DNA of 45,538 bases from a virus (IMGVR_UViG_3300028835_002099:1-45538), one strand, 5' to 3'. Positions 23,893-32,704 are shown, counted from the stretch's first letter. Program-made: numbers and translations. Notes: a model not told the origin generated them from the letters alone.

Positions 23893-26800
23893 ATGAATCG
23901 AGCTTTATCTTATGCAGCAAAAATGGTGTTGATTTCTGGACTTATCGTCCCCACTGCGTTAATTGGTTTTGCTGGAGGTGCAAAGGCTACAACATTTGAT
24001 TGGGATGGGGGGACTTTTAATGATGTGGCAGTAGGTGATATTCTAACTCCTGCAGTTTTGGTTACTGTAGATGATGTTGTTGGGGTAGGTGATACTTTAA
24101 CTTTTATTAAAACAGCTACCGCAGATGACGTTATTGAGGTAGGTGATATTCTAACTTCTGCAGTTCTGGTTACTATAGATGATATTGTTGTGGTAGGTGA
24201 TATCCTGGAAGATGCAGTTCTGGCTACTACAGATGATGTTGTTGGGGTAGGTGATACTTTAACTTTTATTAAAACAGCTACCGCAGATGACGTTGTTGGA
24301 TTAGGTGATACTCTGAATCCTGCAGTTCTGGCTACTTTAGATGACGTTGTTAATAAAGGTGATACTTTAATTTTTGAAAAAATAGCTACTGCAGATGACG
24401 TTGTTGAGGTAGGTGATATCCTGGAAGATGCAGTTCTGGCTGGTGTAGATGATGTTGTTAATAAAGGTGATGCCCTAAGAACTGGAGAAATAGCCATTGT
24501 AGGTGACGTTGTTGCGTTAGGTCAAATGTTAATTCCTGAAGTTCTGGCTACTGCAAATGACATTATTGAGGTAGGTCAGGTGCTAACTCCTGCAGTTATA
24601 GCTGGTGCAGATGACGTTGTTGCGGAAAATGATCCCTTAAAAACTGGAGAAATAGCTACCATAAATGATGTTGTTGTGGAAGATCAGGTGATAACTCCTG
24701 AAGTTCTGGCTACTATAGATGATGTTGTTGAGGTAGGTGATATCCTGGAAGATGCAGTTATAGCTGGTGCAGATGACGTTGTTGCGGAAGGTGATCCCTT
24801 AAAAACTGGAGAAATAGCTACCATAAATGATGTTGTTGTTTTAGGTCAGTACATGGAGACTGATAGTACAGGAACAGTTATTCTGGCTGGTGTAAATGAC
24901 GTTGTTAATTTAGGTGATCCCCTAACTGACGGAATAGCTGGTGCAGATGACGTTGTTGTGGAAGGTCAGGTGCTAACTCCTGCAGTTATAGCTGGTGAAA
25001 ATGACACTGTTGCGGAAGGTAATATCTTGGAAGATGCAGTTCTGGCTGGTGTAAATGACGTTGTTAATTTAGGTGATCCCCTAACTGACGGAATAGCTGG
25101 TGCAGATGACGTTGTTGTGGAAGGTCAGGTGCTAACTCCTGCAGTTTTGGCTACTGCAGATGACATTGTTGTGGAAGGTGATATACTAATTCCTGCAGTT
25201 TTTGCTGGTGTAGATGACGTTGTTAATTTAGGTGATCCCCTAACTGACGGAATAGCTACTGCAGATGACATTGTTGTGGTAGGTCAGGTGTTAACTCCTG
25301 CAGTTTTGGCTACTGCAGATGATATTATTGAGGTAGGTGATTCTCTAGCTCCTGCAGTTCTGGCTATTTTAGAGGACGTTGTTGTGGAAGGTCAGGTGCT
25401 AACTCCTGCAGTTCTGGCTACTGCAGATGACGTTGTTGTGGAAGGTGATATCCTAACTTACACAGAAACAGCTACCATAAATGACGTTGTTGTGGTTGAT
25501 CAGGTGCTAACTCCTGCAGTTTTGGCTACTGCAAATGATATTATTGAGGTAGGTGATATTTTAACTCCTGCAGTTATAGCTGGTGCAGATGACGTTGTTG
25601 ATTTAGGTCAAATCATGGAAGATGCAATTCTGGCTACTGCAGATGACGTTGTTGATTTAGGTCAAATCATGGAAGATGCAGTTCTGGCTACTGCAGATGA
25701 TGTTGTTGAGGTAGGTGATACCTTAACTACTGGAGAAATAGCTACTGTAGATGACGTTGTTGATTTAGGTGATATCTTGGAAGATGCAGTTCTGGCTACT
25801 GCAGATGACGTTGTTGCGGAAGGTGATATCTTGGAAGATGCAGTTCTGGCTGGTGTAGATGACGTTGTTAAGGTAGGTGATATTTTGGAAGATGCAGTTC
25901 TGGCTACTGTAGATAACGTTGTTGCGGTAGGTGATATCCTGGAAGATGCAGTTCTGGCTACTGCAGATGACGTTGTTAAGGTAGGTGATACCCTAACTTC
26001 TACAAAAATAGCTACCGTAGATGATGTTGTTGTGGAAGGTGATGTCATAACTTCTGCAGTTTTGGCTACCGCAGATGACGTTGTTAATATCAGAGTTAGC
26101 GTTAATGAAAATGAAAATATCCTGGCTTCCTATGAAGATTCTAACGTTGATCTCATCATGGTACAAAATAGCGATAATATTATATTAATAACGATAATTG
26201 ATGATGATGATGGTGGTAAAACACTCAAAACAACTTCTAATGATAAAAACTACGACAGTGTAAAGATTGATAAAGAACATAAAGAATTTGCTAAAAATAC
26301 TGTTGATGCAATTTTTGAAGAGGGCGATATTACAGCCATGATTGCGTTGGGTACGCAATCGTTTGACACATCACTCATTGAAATGACTCCAGATGCAAGC
26401 TCTGGAGCAGCATCTGCAATCGTTGGTTCAAATGCAATTAGTGTAACTATTGGTAGTCGTCAGAATACTGTTGTTGCTAATTATGGTGGTTATGGCTTGG
26501 GTGCATTTTCCATGGCTTCCTCAGATGACAAAGAATCTGGAATGAATTCTGGTGGAGTTCAACAGTCTGGCGGTGTTTGGGTCAAAGCCTTTGGATCAGA
26601 CGCTGAAATGGATATGCGTGATGATATTGCAGGGTATGATGCAGAGGTGCGCGGGGTAACTTTCGGTTTTGATCTTATGGCACAAAAGAATTTTCTAGTC
26701 GGCATTGCTGCAAGTTATGCGGAAGTTGATGTCACTGGAAAAAGTGTCGCAGAGTCACAAACGGATACCGATCAAGTCCAGGCAACTTTGTACAGTACAC

Positions 26801-27387
26801 TGTTTATGGATGATTATTTTGTGAATAACTCCGTTACGATCGCCTCCTCATCTAGCGATACCTCACGTAATACCCTAGGAGGCGGTGTAGCATCTGGTAG
26901 CTACGATACAAGCACTTTTTCCGCTGATATTGGTATTGGTATGCCAATGATCCAAGACGGTTATGCCGTTACCCCCTCGCTCGGTATGTCATATTCACTT
27001 ATCCAACCTGATAGCTATGATGAGATTGGCCCTCTCGCATTGCATGTAGATGTTGAAGATACAGAGTTGTTTAGTATAAATGCTGGCGTAGCCATCAATA
27101 CAAAATTCAAATCAGGTAGTGGTAGTCTCTCACCAGAAATTCGCCTTGGTGCAGATATTGACGTGTTGCAAGAACAGGCAGTTTCTGTAGGGACGTTTTT
27201 GAGTACAGACGGTAGTGTTGGTACATCCCTCGGAGCTAAACCGTCTGCTTTAGGTGGCTCTTTTGGTTTTGGTCTTGATTATGCCAATGATGAAGAAACT
27301 TACGTTATTGGCCTTGATTATGACACTAATGTACGGTCAGATTTTCAGTCCCATGCTCTAAGTCTGAAACTCAAATTGGCTCTTTGA
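23893..27387 (+). CDS. repeat-rich autotransporter outer-membrane protein
   Basis: A 1164-residue protein with a signal peptide (residues 1-~32, ending GAKA), a passenger of 38 complete 18-residue repeats (residues 41-~725, consensus TADDVVEVGDILEDAVLA), a ~150-residue linker and a C-terminal autotransporter beta-barrel (about residues 880-1164; SGGVWVKAFGSDAEMD, then GVTFGFDLMAQKNFLVGIAA, final strand LSLKLKLAL). The barrel should sit in the outer membrane and expose the acidic repeat passenger, probably a beta-solenoid. AAAGGAA precedes the start. Lying between phage structural and replication modules, with its own terminator, it looks like a moron gene. Function is unknown; adhesin or phage exclusion are possible. 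Confidence 0.85.
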   Translation: MNRALSYAAKMVLISGLIVPTALIGFAGGAKATTFDWDGGTFNDVAVGDILTPAVLVTVDDVVGVGDTLTFIKTATADDVIEVGDILTSAVLVTIDDIVVVGDILEDAVLATTDDVVGVGDTLTFIKTATADDVVGLGDTLNPAVLATLDDVVNKGDTLIFEKIATADDVVEVGDILEDAVLAGVDDVVNKGDALRTGEIAIVGDVVALGQMLIPEVLATANDIIEVGQVLTPAVIAGADDVVAENDPLKTGEIATINDVVVEDQVITPEVLATIDDVVEVGDILEDAVIAGADDVVAEGDPLKTGEIATINDVVVLGQYMETDSTGTVILAGVNDVVNLGDPLTDGIAGADDVVVEGQVLTPAVIAGENDTVAEGNILEDAVLAGVNDVVNLGDPLTDGIAGADDVVVEGQVLTPAVLATADDIVVEGDILIPAVFAGVDDVVNLGDPLTDGIATADDIVVVGQVLTPAVLATADDIIEVGDSLAPAVLAILEDVVVEGQVLTPAVLATADDVVVEGDILTYTETATINDVVVVDQVLTPAVLATANDIIEVGDILTPAVIAGADDVVDLGQIMEDAILATADDVVDLGQIMEDAVLATADDVVEVGDTLTTGEIATVDDVVDLGDILEDAVLATADDVVAEGDILEDAVLAGVDDVVKVGDILEDAVLATVDNVVAVGDILEDAVLATADDVVKVGDTLTSTKIATVDDVVVEGDVITSAVLATADDVVNIRVSVNENENILASYEDSNVDLIMVQNSDNIILITIIDDDDGGKTLKTTSNDKNYDSVKIDKEHKEFAKNTVDAIFEEGDITAMIALGTQSFDTSLIEMTPDASSGAASAIVGSNAISVTIGSRQNTVVANYGGYGLGAFSMASSDDKESGMNSGGVQQSGGVWVKAFGSDAEMDMRDDIAGYDAEVRGVTFGFDLMAQKNFLVGIAASYAEVDVTGKSVAESQTDTDQVQATLYSTLFMDDYFVNNSVTIASSSSDTSRNTLGGGVASGSYDTSTFSADIGIGMPMIQDGYAVTPSLGMSYSLIQPDSYDEIGPLALHVDVEDTELFSINAGVAINTKFKSGSGSLSPEIRLGADIDVLQEQAVSVGTFLSTDGSVGTSLGAKPSALGGSFGFGLDYANDEETYVIGLDYDTNVRSDFQSHALSLKLKLAL
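24013..26088 (+). repeat. 54-bp repeats encoding the autotransporter passenger
   Basis: Thirty-eight full units and one partial, mostly 54 bp (18 residues), with conserved DDVV, GD and the AVLA/EIA end. Two types alternate (GDILEDAVLA and GQVLTPAVLA/GDPLTDGIA). Three 17-residue units carry LTDGIA and one unit has a five-residue insertion (DSTGT). Many neighbouring units are nearly identical at DNA level, which points to recent copy-number change by recombination. Confidence 0.92.
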
Positions 27388-27471
27388 TAAGATTTTATCA
27401 GTCACAATGGTAATGTGAAAACTTGATGCAACTTTTAGGTAACGACAAGCCACCTGCTCCATTAGTTAAGG

Positions 27472-27508
27472 CCCTGGGGAGTAAAATTATTCCCCAGGGT
27501 TGTTTTTT
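27472..27508 (+). terminator. intrinsic terminator after the autotransporter gene
   Basis: A 9-bp stem CCCTGGGGA / TCCCCAGGG (27472-27480, 27491-27499) with a 10-base loop is followed by TTGTTTTTT. It separates the autotransporter from the porin gene, so the two are probably transcribed separately. Confidence 0.88.
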
Positions 27509-27577
27509 AATTAATGAAACACAGGCATATATATTGCATGTAGATTTTTTTACTCTTTTAAAAAAAGGAACAAAAAA

Positions 27578-28921
27578 ATGAAAAAGTCTTTGATTTTAGG
27601 TGCAACAGCAATGGCTGCTCTAGCCATTGCCCCCCAGGCTGAAGCCGCTAAAGTAAAGATTGGTGGACATTACACGATGCGGGTTCAAGATACGGATATA
27701 ACGTTGACAGATACACAGGGTGTTGATGAAGAGCAAGGTTGGTTCCATCGAATGCAGTTGAATCTGGATGCCACAGTCAGCGACAAAACACATGCTCACC
27801 TGCAATTTCGTCCTGTAGATGGTGTTATGGAAGGTGAGAATACAAACGTTAATGGTGGGTGGAACATAAAACGTGTCTGGATGGAAACTGAGATGTATGG
27901 TGTCGGTATCAAAGCTGGTAATATGCCGATGAATATGCATGACAAGATTCTATACAAAGATGTTGGCGGTTCCATGGCTGCTGTTGTTGTCTCCAAATCT
28001 TTTGGTGACATGACCCTTTTGGGTATGAATGTTCGCGTTGAGGAAGGTTACACTTCTGGTGCAAAGGCTTTAAAGGCTTTGGAGGATAAATTTGGCAATA
28101 ATGCTGAAAACGATGGTGCCAATGCTGATAACGATGAGATCAATTTGTACGGTATCAGTCTTTTGGGTAAGGCCGCCAAGGCAAACTATCAGGTGACTTG
28201 GTTTCACAAAGAGATTGATGAAGGTGTTGCCACAAATACCGCTGGTGCAGTTCTCGGTACTGACGTTGACAATGATTGGGCCGCATTTACTCTCGGAACA
28301 AACCTGTCTGGTGTGAAACTGACTGGTACAGTAATCTGGGAAAGTGGTTACAATTTCGACGGTGATACTTTTGCACCAACAGGTACAACTACATTGAATC
28401 AGTTGAATAGTTCTGGTGTTTTGGCCGCTTTGCGTGTTGCTGGTAAAACTGGTTTTGGTGGCTGGAAAGGTTACGGCTTCTACTCCAGTGAAGATTTTAC
28501 TCATCCTTTGAATGAAGACAGCAACTCCAATAGCAAAAACAGCAATGCAACTGGAATGTCTTTGGCATGGGACCAGGGTAACGTCAACGGACGTGACTTG
28601 TTGAAAACTTGGGCTACAAATAGCAATGCTGATCAACTTGAGAATGTTTGGGGTGTTGGTGTTGGTCTTTCTGTGAAAGCTGGTTCTTGGACTATCAGTC
28701 CTGCTATTGATTACGCCTCTATCGTTGAAGATGATGTTAGCGGTGGTGTACAATCTATTTCTGACAGTGCTTGGGGCGGTTCCATCGTAGCTTCCACAAA
28801 GTTGGATGAAGGTACTACTTTCAGCTTGATCGCTATTGGCGTTGATCCTAGTGATGACAGCATAACAGAAAACGTTGAGAACATGCACTCAGTACAAGCT
28901 GAGTTTAAAGTCAAGTTCTAG
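27578..28921 (+). CDS. outer-membrane porin-like beta-barrel protein
   Basis: A 447-residue protein with a typical signal peptide (MKKSLILGATAMAALAIAPQ, cleavage after AEA at about residue 23), a mature N terminus KVKIGGHYTMRV that starts a transmembrane strand, alternating amphipathic strands throughout, and the C-terminal phenylalanine (QAEFKVKF) recognised by the BAM complex. Negative, Asn-rich loops (NSNSKNSNATG) suit a surface barrel of about 16 strands. AAAAGGAAC precedes the start. Host chromosomes and a few temperate phages carry such genes; here it sits between phage modules with terminators on both sides. Substrate cannot be read from the sequence. Confidence 0.85.
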   Translation: MKKSLILGATAMAALAIAPQAEAAKVKIGGHYTMRVQDTDITLTDTQGVDEEQGWFHRMQLNLDATVSDKTHAHLQFRPVDGVMEGENTNVNGGWNIKRVWMETEMYGVGIKAGNMPMNMHDKILYKDVGGSMAAVVVSKSFGDMTLLGMNVRVEEGYTSGAKALKALEDKFGNNAENDGANADNDEINLYGISLLGKAAKANYQVTWFHKEIDEGVATNTAGAVLGTDVDNDWAAFTLGTNLSGVKLTGTVIWESGYNFDGDTFAPTGTTTLNQLNSSGVLAALRVAGKTGFGGWKGYGFYSSEDFTHPLNEDSNSNSKNSNATGMSLAWDQGNVNGRDLLKTWATNSNADQLENVWGVGVGLSVKAGSWTISPAIDYASIVEDDVSGGVQSISDSAWGGSIVASTKLDEGTTFSLIAIGVDPSDDSITENVENMHSVQAEFKVKF

Positions 28922-28997
28922 TGGAGCAGCAAAAAATCTATTGACAGCAACAAACCAAGTATGACATTCTTGGCTTGTGTGTCTCATTCTTTCTTCT

Positions 28998-29033
28998 CTC
29001 GTACAGGGATTGTACCAGCCCTGTACGAGTTTT
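28998..29033 (+). terminator. intrinsic terminator after the porin gene
   Basis: An 11-bp perfect stem CTCGTACAGGG / CCCTGTACGAG (28998-29008, 29019-29029) with a 10-base loop is followed by TTTTC. It lies 77 bp after the porin stop codon. Confidence 0.8.
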
Positions 29034-29080
29034 CTCATTGATGTATACACACTGTCGCAAGATTTTCCTTACAGAGTTTT

Positions 29081-29117
29081 AACCCACTTACATCGTCATA
29101 TGTAAGTGGGTTTTTTT
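29081..29117 (+). terminator. second intrinsic terminator between convergent modules
   Basis: An 11-13 bp stem AACCCACTTACAT / ATGTAAGTGGGTT with a six-base loop (about 29094-29099) is followed by seven T residues (29111-29117). It lies where the rightward porin unit meets the leftward replication operon. The minus-strand side has no T-run, so it mainly stops rightward transcription. Confidence 0.85.
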
Positions 29118-29128
29118 ACGTGCTACTG

Positions 29129-29283
29129 TTACTTTATCCTTTCAACCATCAAATTTGACTTTTCAGGTCTCTTCAATACGGTTAACTGTGTTTCATGGCA
29201 CATTTTAGATTCATTAATTTGGGCAATGATTTTGTCATTTCTCTGAGGATTTTTAATTGTTTAGTGGAGTCATGTTGTCCCAA
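29129..29283 (-). pseudogene. possible small gene with a frame break after the SbcC C-half
   Basis: AAAAGGA at the end of the preceding gene is spaced seven bases before a TTG (29283). The frame reads MGQHDSTKQLK, and after an A5 run the -1 frame continues NPQRNDKIIAQINESK, then MCHETQLTVLKRPEKSNLMV, to a TAA at 29129-29131. Together they would give about 50 residues. The break may be decay, a sequencing error or slippage, or the whole may be chance. Confidence 0.25.
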
Positions 29284-29287
29284 TATT

Positions 29288-29923
29288 TTATCCTTTTAAA
29301 ATTGTTGCATTGTTGGAACTGGTGACATAGCTTTCTCCATTTTTAATTTGCACTGTGACGATTTGATCGGCTCCTTCAATTTGGTCGGGGATATGAGAAA
29401 CCATTATTATTTGCAATCCGAGCTTTTCACTAATCTCTTTGATCATCAAAGCCCCTTTTATGGGAAGTTCACCGCCTTTAAGCCACTTCAAAGGTTCATC
29501 CAATACCAAAGTCGGTCTTGTCTTAGAAAGAGCTAGAGACCACAGGGATACACGGAGCGCAAAGGCAGCCACGTCCACCGCACCTCCCCCACTAGCAGTA
29601 AGCGGGTCTATGGATTGTCCGTCCCTTATAAATTTTAGATCGGTTTCAGTCCGGCCACGCCTTTGTGTGAATTCAATGGAGAGTTCATATGGGTCATCAA
29701 ATACGGCTGCCATGGCTAATGTGACCAGTTCGGCCACATGGTACTCCAGTTGCTTTTGAGTTAATTGTGCAACGTTTTGTATTATTAATTGGGCTTGTTC
29801 ACATGCTTCTGCTTTCTTTTTGAGAATTCGCACGAGTTTTCTTTGTTCCATGACCTCTGATCTTAATTGGGAAGCCTTGCCTTTTCTCTGCTCCAAGGTG
29901 TTTTGAATTTCGGAAATTTCCAT
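29288..29923 (-). CDS. Rad50/SbcC-like ATPase, C-terminal half
   Basis: A 211-residue protein carrying only the C-terminal ATPase lobe of a Rad50/SbcC protein: a short N-terminal coiled coil (residues 1-60), signature motif SGGG (111-114), Walker B TLVLDEP (138-144) and switch His in VSHIPDQIEGAD (176-177). It lacks a Walker A, which is supplied by the N-terminal half encoded 1.1 kb upstream in the same operon. With the Mre11/SbcD nuclease it would process DNA ends. Start codon overlaps the preceding stop (TAATG). Last recognisable gene of the leftward operon. Confidence 0.82.
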   Translation of the reverse strand: MEISEIQNTLEQRKGKASQLRSEVMEQRKLVRILKKKAEACEQAQLIIQNVAQLTQKQLEYHVAELVTLAMAAVFDDPYELSIEFTQRRGRTETDLKFIRDGQSIDPLTASGGGAVDVAAFALRVSLWSLALSKTRPTLVLDEPLKWLKGGELPIKGALMIKEISEKLGLQIIMVSHIPDQIEGADQIVTVQIKNGESYVTSSNNATILKG

Positions 29924-30156
29924 TAAATGAAGTTCTCACGTAATTCAACCATCATTATTCTCAAATTTTCCTCATCTTCCTCGCATTTTTTCTCCAATTC
30001 ATCGGCATGGATGCAGGCTTCCTCGTAACTGGTCAGTCCATGCTCTTCTTTTAAATTACGTTCAAGGTTGTCCATGGCTCCTACAGCTTGATTTTTTTTA
30101 TTTTTTGCATCTTCGATAGCATTTTTCATTGTCATTAATTCTTGACCGATTCCCAT
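29923..30156 (-). CDS. small coiled-coil protein between SbcD and SbcC C-half
   Basis: A 77-residue, almost fully helical acidic protein (LERNLKEEHGLTSYEEACIH, then ADELEKKCEEDEENLRI). Heptad-like spacing suggests a coiled coil. It is translationally coupled to the C-terminal Rad50 half (TAATG). It may provide a missing stretch of the Rad50 coiled coil, making the protein tripartite. AAGGAAAAAG precedes its ATG. No enzymatic motif. Confidence 0.6.
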   Translation of the reverse strand: MGIGQELMTMKNAIEDAKNKKNQAVGAMDNLERNLKEEHGLTSYEEACIHADELEKKCEEDEENLRIMMVELRENFI

Positions 30157-30180
30157 ATCTTTTTCCTTTTCATGAAATTA

Positions 30181-31071
30181 TTATCCAAGAGCTTTCCATA
30201 CAATTTCTTGAACAAGTGGTTTTGTTTCGTGCGTGGCAAAGTATTCTTCCATGTTTTTGATGAAAGATGAGGAAATGTCCAAGTCATCTGTCAACTTTTC
30301 CACAAAGGCGTTTATTCTTTCATCCTTGTTCTTTTTTTTGTCTACATGTTCGCGTGTAATTACGTTTTTTTTGATTGGTACGTAGACAGGCTCTACCTTG
30401 TTTTTGTTAGAATCCCACAAGTATACCCTTGGCTTAAAATCTATTTGATCCACGCTTGACCGCATTAAACTGCCTGGATTAACAAGAAGTTGTCCACTTG
30501 TGTGCGATTCAATAACAAATGCTTTGTGATTGTGGCCGGTGATTATGAGATCATACCCTTTCATTTTTCTCATTAAGAGCTTTGCGTGAGGGTCACGGCA
30601 ATTCGGCCAGGGAGATTCACCCATATACGTCATTACATGGCATAGAGCAATTTGGCGTGTCTTCTTGTTGTGTTGTACTGGGTATAATTCATCTCCCCAT
30701 GCAAAAGGATAAACTTTGGTTTTGTATAGAAAAAAAGGTTTATTTTTCACTGTGGTTATTCCAGCGGCTACTAGAACACCTAGTGCTGATTTGTTCAATA
30801 GAGAGACGTTGTGGTTAGGTAGATCGTGGTTGCCAGGAACCGTGTGAAAATTATTTGGTAGATTTCGTATAGCCCATTGGGTCAGGTAGTGGGATGGTTT
30901 GCTTTTGGAAAAAAGGTCCCCGGCATCAAGAATTGGGCAATTGTATTTTTCTTGCAAATCATATAGCCATTCAATTTTTTTTGCTTGTTCGCTGAAAAAG
31001 TCATCAATTCTGCATTCGGGTGTGTCTTCTCGCAGATGAATGTCTCCAGTTATTATTGCAGTAGGGTTCAT
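30181..31071 (-). CDS. Mre11/SbcD-like nuclease
   Basis: A 296-residue calcineurin-type phosphoesterase. All metal-binding motifs of the Mre11/SbcD family are present: GDIH near residue 9, DAGDLF at about 51, GNHDLP at about 84, a histidine in ALCHVMTYM, and GHNH near residue 180 followed by LVNPGSLMRSS. It should cut double-stranded ends and hairpins together with the Rad50-like ATPase. ATG 31071 is chosen because MNPTAIITGDIHL matches family starts and it lies two bases after the upstream stop; GTGGAAAA precedes it. It sits between the two halves of Rad50. Confidence 0.88.
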   Translation of the reverse strand: MNPTAIITGDIHLREDTPECRIDDFFSEQAKKIEWLYDLQEKYNCPILDAGDLFSKSKPSHYLTQWAIRNLPNNFHTVPGNHDLPNHNVSLLNKSALGVLVAAGITTVKNKPFFLYKTKVYPFAWGDELYPVQHNKKTRQIALCHVMTYMGESPWPNCRDPHAKLLMRKMKGYDLIITGHNHKAFVIESHTSGQLLVNPGSLMRSSVDQIDFKPRVYLWDSNKNKVEPVYVPIKKNVITREHVDKKKNKDERINAFVEKLTDDLDISSSFIKNMEEYFATHETKPLVQEIVWKALG

Positions 31072-31073
31072 AA

Positions 31074-32252
31074 TTATTTTCCACACAAGGGGCAAATATC
31101 AGGAAACATGGCGGTATATTTTCCTTCCATGTTTTTTGTGATTGTGTCGTATTCAGATTGAATTTGTATCTCTACTTTAATGTTACTTAGCAATGTATTA
31201 ATTATCTTTGATGTATCGGAATTTGATTTGATTTTGTCAAATATTTTTAAGCATTTTGTGACTTGTTGATGGTTGCTTATAATTTTAATGTTTTTTGCGG
31301 TTTTCTCTTTAATTATTGTATAGTTTTCCAGCAAAGACTCTAACTGCTTACTTTTATCGCGGTTTATTTTGATTTTATTTAACAGTTCATCGGCTGTTTT
31401 GACGAGAGACTTATTAATTAGAATCTTGTTGTACTTGGATATAGCTGTGTAATTAGTTTTATGCGTGCGTATAATTGTTTTAAGTGTAGTCATTTTTCTG
31501 TAACCAGTTTTTAATTCATCATACAGTTTTTGACAATGAGCAAGTTGCGGTTCAATCATTAATTCGTAATTATACTGACTGATTATATTTTTTTGGAAGT
31601 CGATGTTTTTGATTGTTTTTTGTATTTGCCCTACTTCCTCACGAGCATTTTTGATATTTTGGGTCAAAACTACGGCCGAGTTGACATCCCTTTCCATAGC
31701 CTCAAGATAGTCGTACTGCCTAAGCTCATCAACTTTCTCTTTCCATCGAGTCGATTCGGTTCGATAAGTTTGATCTACTCTCATTTTTTCTTTACGGATG
31801 TTAGATATGGCGTGGTCAATTCCACCTAAATCAACAATTTGGTTCAAAATCTGAGCTACTTCACCAGGGGATGAGCCTAAGAGGAATGGAGCATCCAATT
31901 GTTTTTCAATATTAATTGGCTCCATGTTTATGACATTTTTAACTTCTTCTGGAACATAAACACCAAACGCCTTGAATATTTGTTTGTCGATCATGTAGTA
32001 ATTGTCACTTGGAGAACGTCCCCGTTTCACGACAACACCTGAATTCAAAATGATGCTGACGGAGGTTTCTTTGCTCCAAGAACTGATAAATTCCTCTCCA
32101 GACGGATTGTTATTCACAACCCAGTCTATAGCCCTTAAAATGGAAGTTTTTCCACTATCCGATAAACCGACAATGGCATTTATTCCGTCACAAAAATTGA
32201 CTGTAGTATCTTTGTGAGACTGAAAATTGTTTAGCGTTATCGACTTAATCAT
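31074..32252 (-). CDS. Rad50/SbcC-like ATPase, N-terminal half ending at the zinc hook
   Basis: A 392-residue protein with a Rad50/RecF-type N-terminal ATPase lobe: IKSITLNNFQSHKDTTVNF, then Walker A GLSDSGKT (29-36). From about residue 150 it is coiled coil, and it ends abruptly in CPLCGK, a CxxC half-hook at residues 387-390. In ordinary Rad50 this motif sits at the tip of the coil and the chain then returns to a C-terminal ATPase lobe; here the chain stops at the hook. Walker B and signature motif are in the separate gene 29288-29923. ATG start; no strong Shine-Dalgarno noted. Confidence 0.85.
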   Translation of the reverse strand: MIKSITLNNFQSHKDTTVNFCDGINAIVGLSDSGKTSILRAIDWVVNNNPSGEEFISSWSKETSVSIILNSGVVVKRGRSPSDNYYMIDKQIFKAFGVYVPEEVKNVINMEPINIEKQLDAPFLLGSSPGEVAQILNQIVDLGGIDHAISNIRKEKMRVDQTYRTESTRWKEKVDELRQYDYLEAMERDVNSAVVLTQNIKNAREEVGQIQKTIKNIDFQKNIISQYNYELMIEPQLAHCQKLYDELKTGYRKMTTLKTIIRTHKTNYTAISKYNKILINKSLVKTADELLNKIKINRDKSKQLESLLENYTIIKEKTAKNIKIISNHQQVTKCLKIFDKIKSNSDTSKIINTLLSNIKVEIQIQSEYDTITKNMEGKYTAMFPDICPLCGK

Positions 32253-32257
32253 ATTTT

Positions 32258-32482
32258 TTACTGTTCTTTTTTATAATGTTTTGGATATTGTTTATTTTTT
32301 TTTCTGACACTTCTTAATTCATTCAACATCTTTCTTTTAACTTCAACATTATGTTGTATATGTTCCGACATAAGGGACAAGGATATTTTAACTGTTCCCA
32401 TGAATTTTCTTTCATTTTTTTGCATCCATTTTGCCCTCTTACTTGCCTTTAAAAAACATGAGTGTCGTGGAACATTAATCAC
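32258..32482 (-). CDS. small basic hypothetical protein
   Basis: A 74-residue, strongly basic protein (KASKRAKWMQKNERK at the start, RSVRKKNKQYPKHYKKEQ at the end), likely to bind nucleic acid, but no known fold is evident. Its GTG start overlaps the preceding stop codon (GTGA), so it is probably coupled to the gene upstream. It lies between recombination genes. Existence is supported by tight packing in the operon. Confidence 0.5.
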   Translation of the reverse strand: MINVPRHSCFLKASKRAKWMQKNERKFMGTVKISLSLMSEHIQHNVEVKRKMLNELRSVRKKNKQYPKHYKKEQ

Positions 32483-32691
32483 TCTTTGATGTTTTGTGTT
32501 TTAGAAAGAAATTGTTTTCTAAGTGTGTTGTTAACTTTTGTTTGTATTTTAAGTATTTCTGATTGGGGCAATCTCTCAGTGGATTGTTTCTTTCCTGTTT
32601 TTGATTTGTGTAATATTGTTTCATATTCTGTGTACAAGTCAGGGAAACACTTTTTTACTTTTTTTCTTATGTCATTGAGAGTTCTGGTCAT
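32479..32691 (-). CDS. small hypothetical protein
   Basis: A 70-residue basic, helical protein starting MTRTLNDIRKKVKKCFP. ATG 32691 is chosen because AAAGGGA precedes it by eight bases; a longer form would overlap the RuvC-like gene. It ends inside the start of the next small gene. No family recognised. It sits between a resolvase and the Rad50 half, suggesting a role in recombination or none beyond operon passenger. Confidence 0.5.
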   Translation of the reverse strand: MTRTLNDIRKKVKKCFPDLYTEYETILHKSKTGKKQSTERLPQSEILKIQTKVNNTLRKQFLSKTQNIKE

Positions 32692-32704
32692 TTTTTGATT
32701 CCCT

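Noticed and set aside
23910-24497. Long antisense open frames within the autotransporter repeats
   Set aside because: Repeats of 54 bp keep several frames open; the plus frame has signal peptide and beta-barrel, the antisense frames have nothing recognisable.
28070-28888. 272-codon minus-strand open frame inside the porin gene
   Set aside because: It is antisense to a gene with signal peptide and beta-barrel ending; the open antisense frame follows from the porin's codon use.
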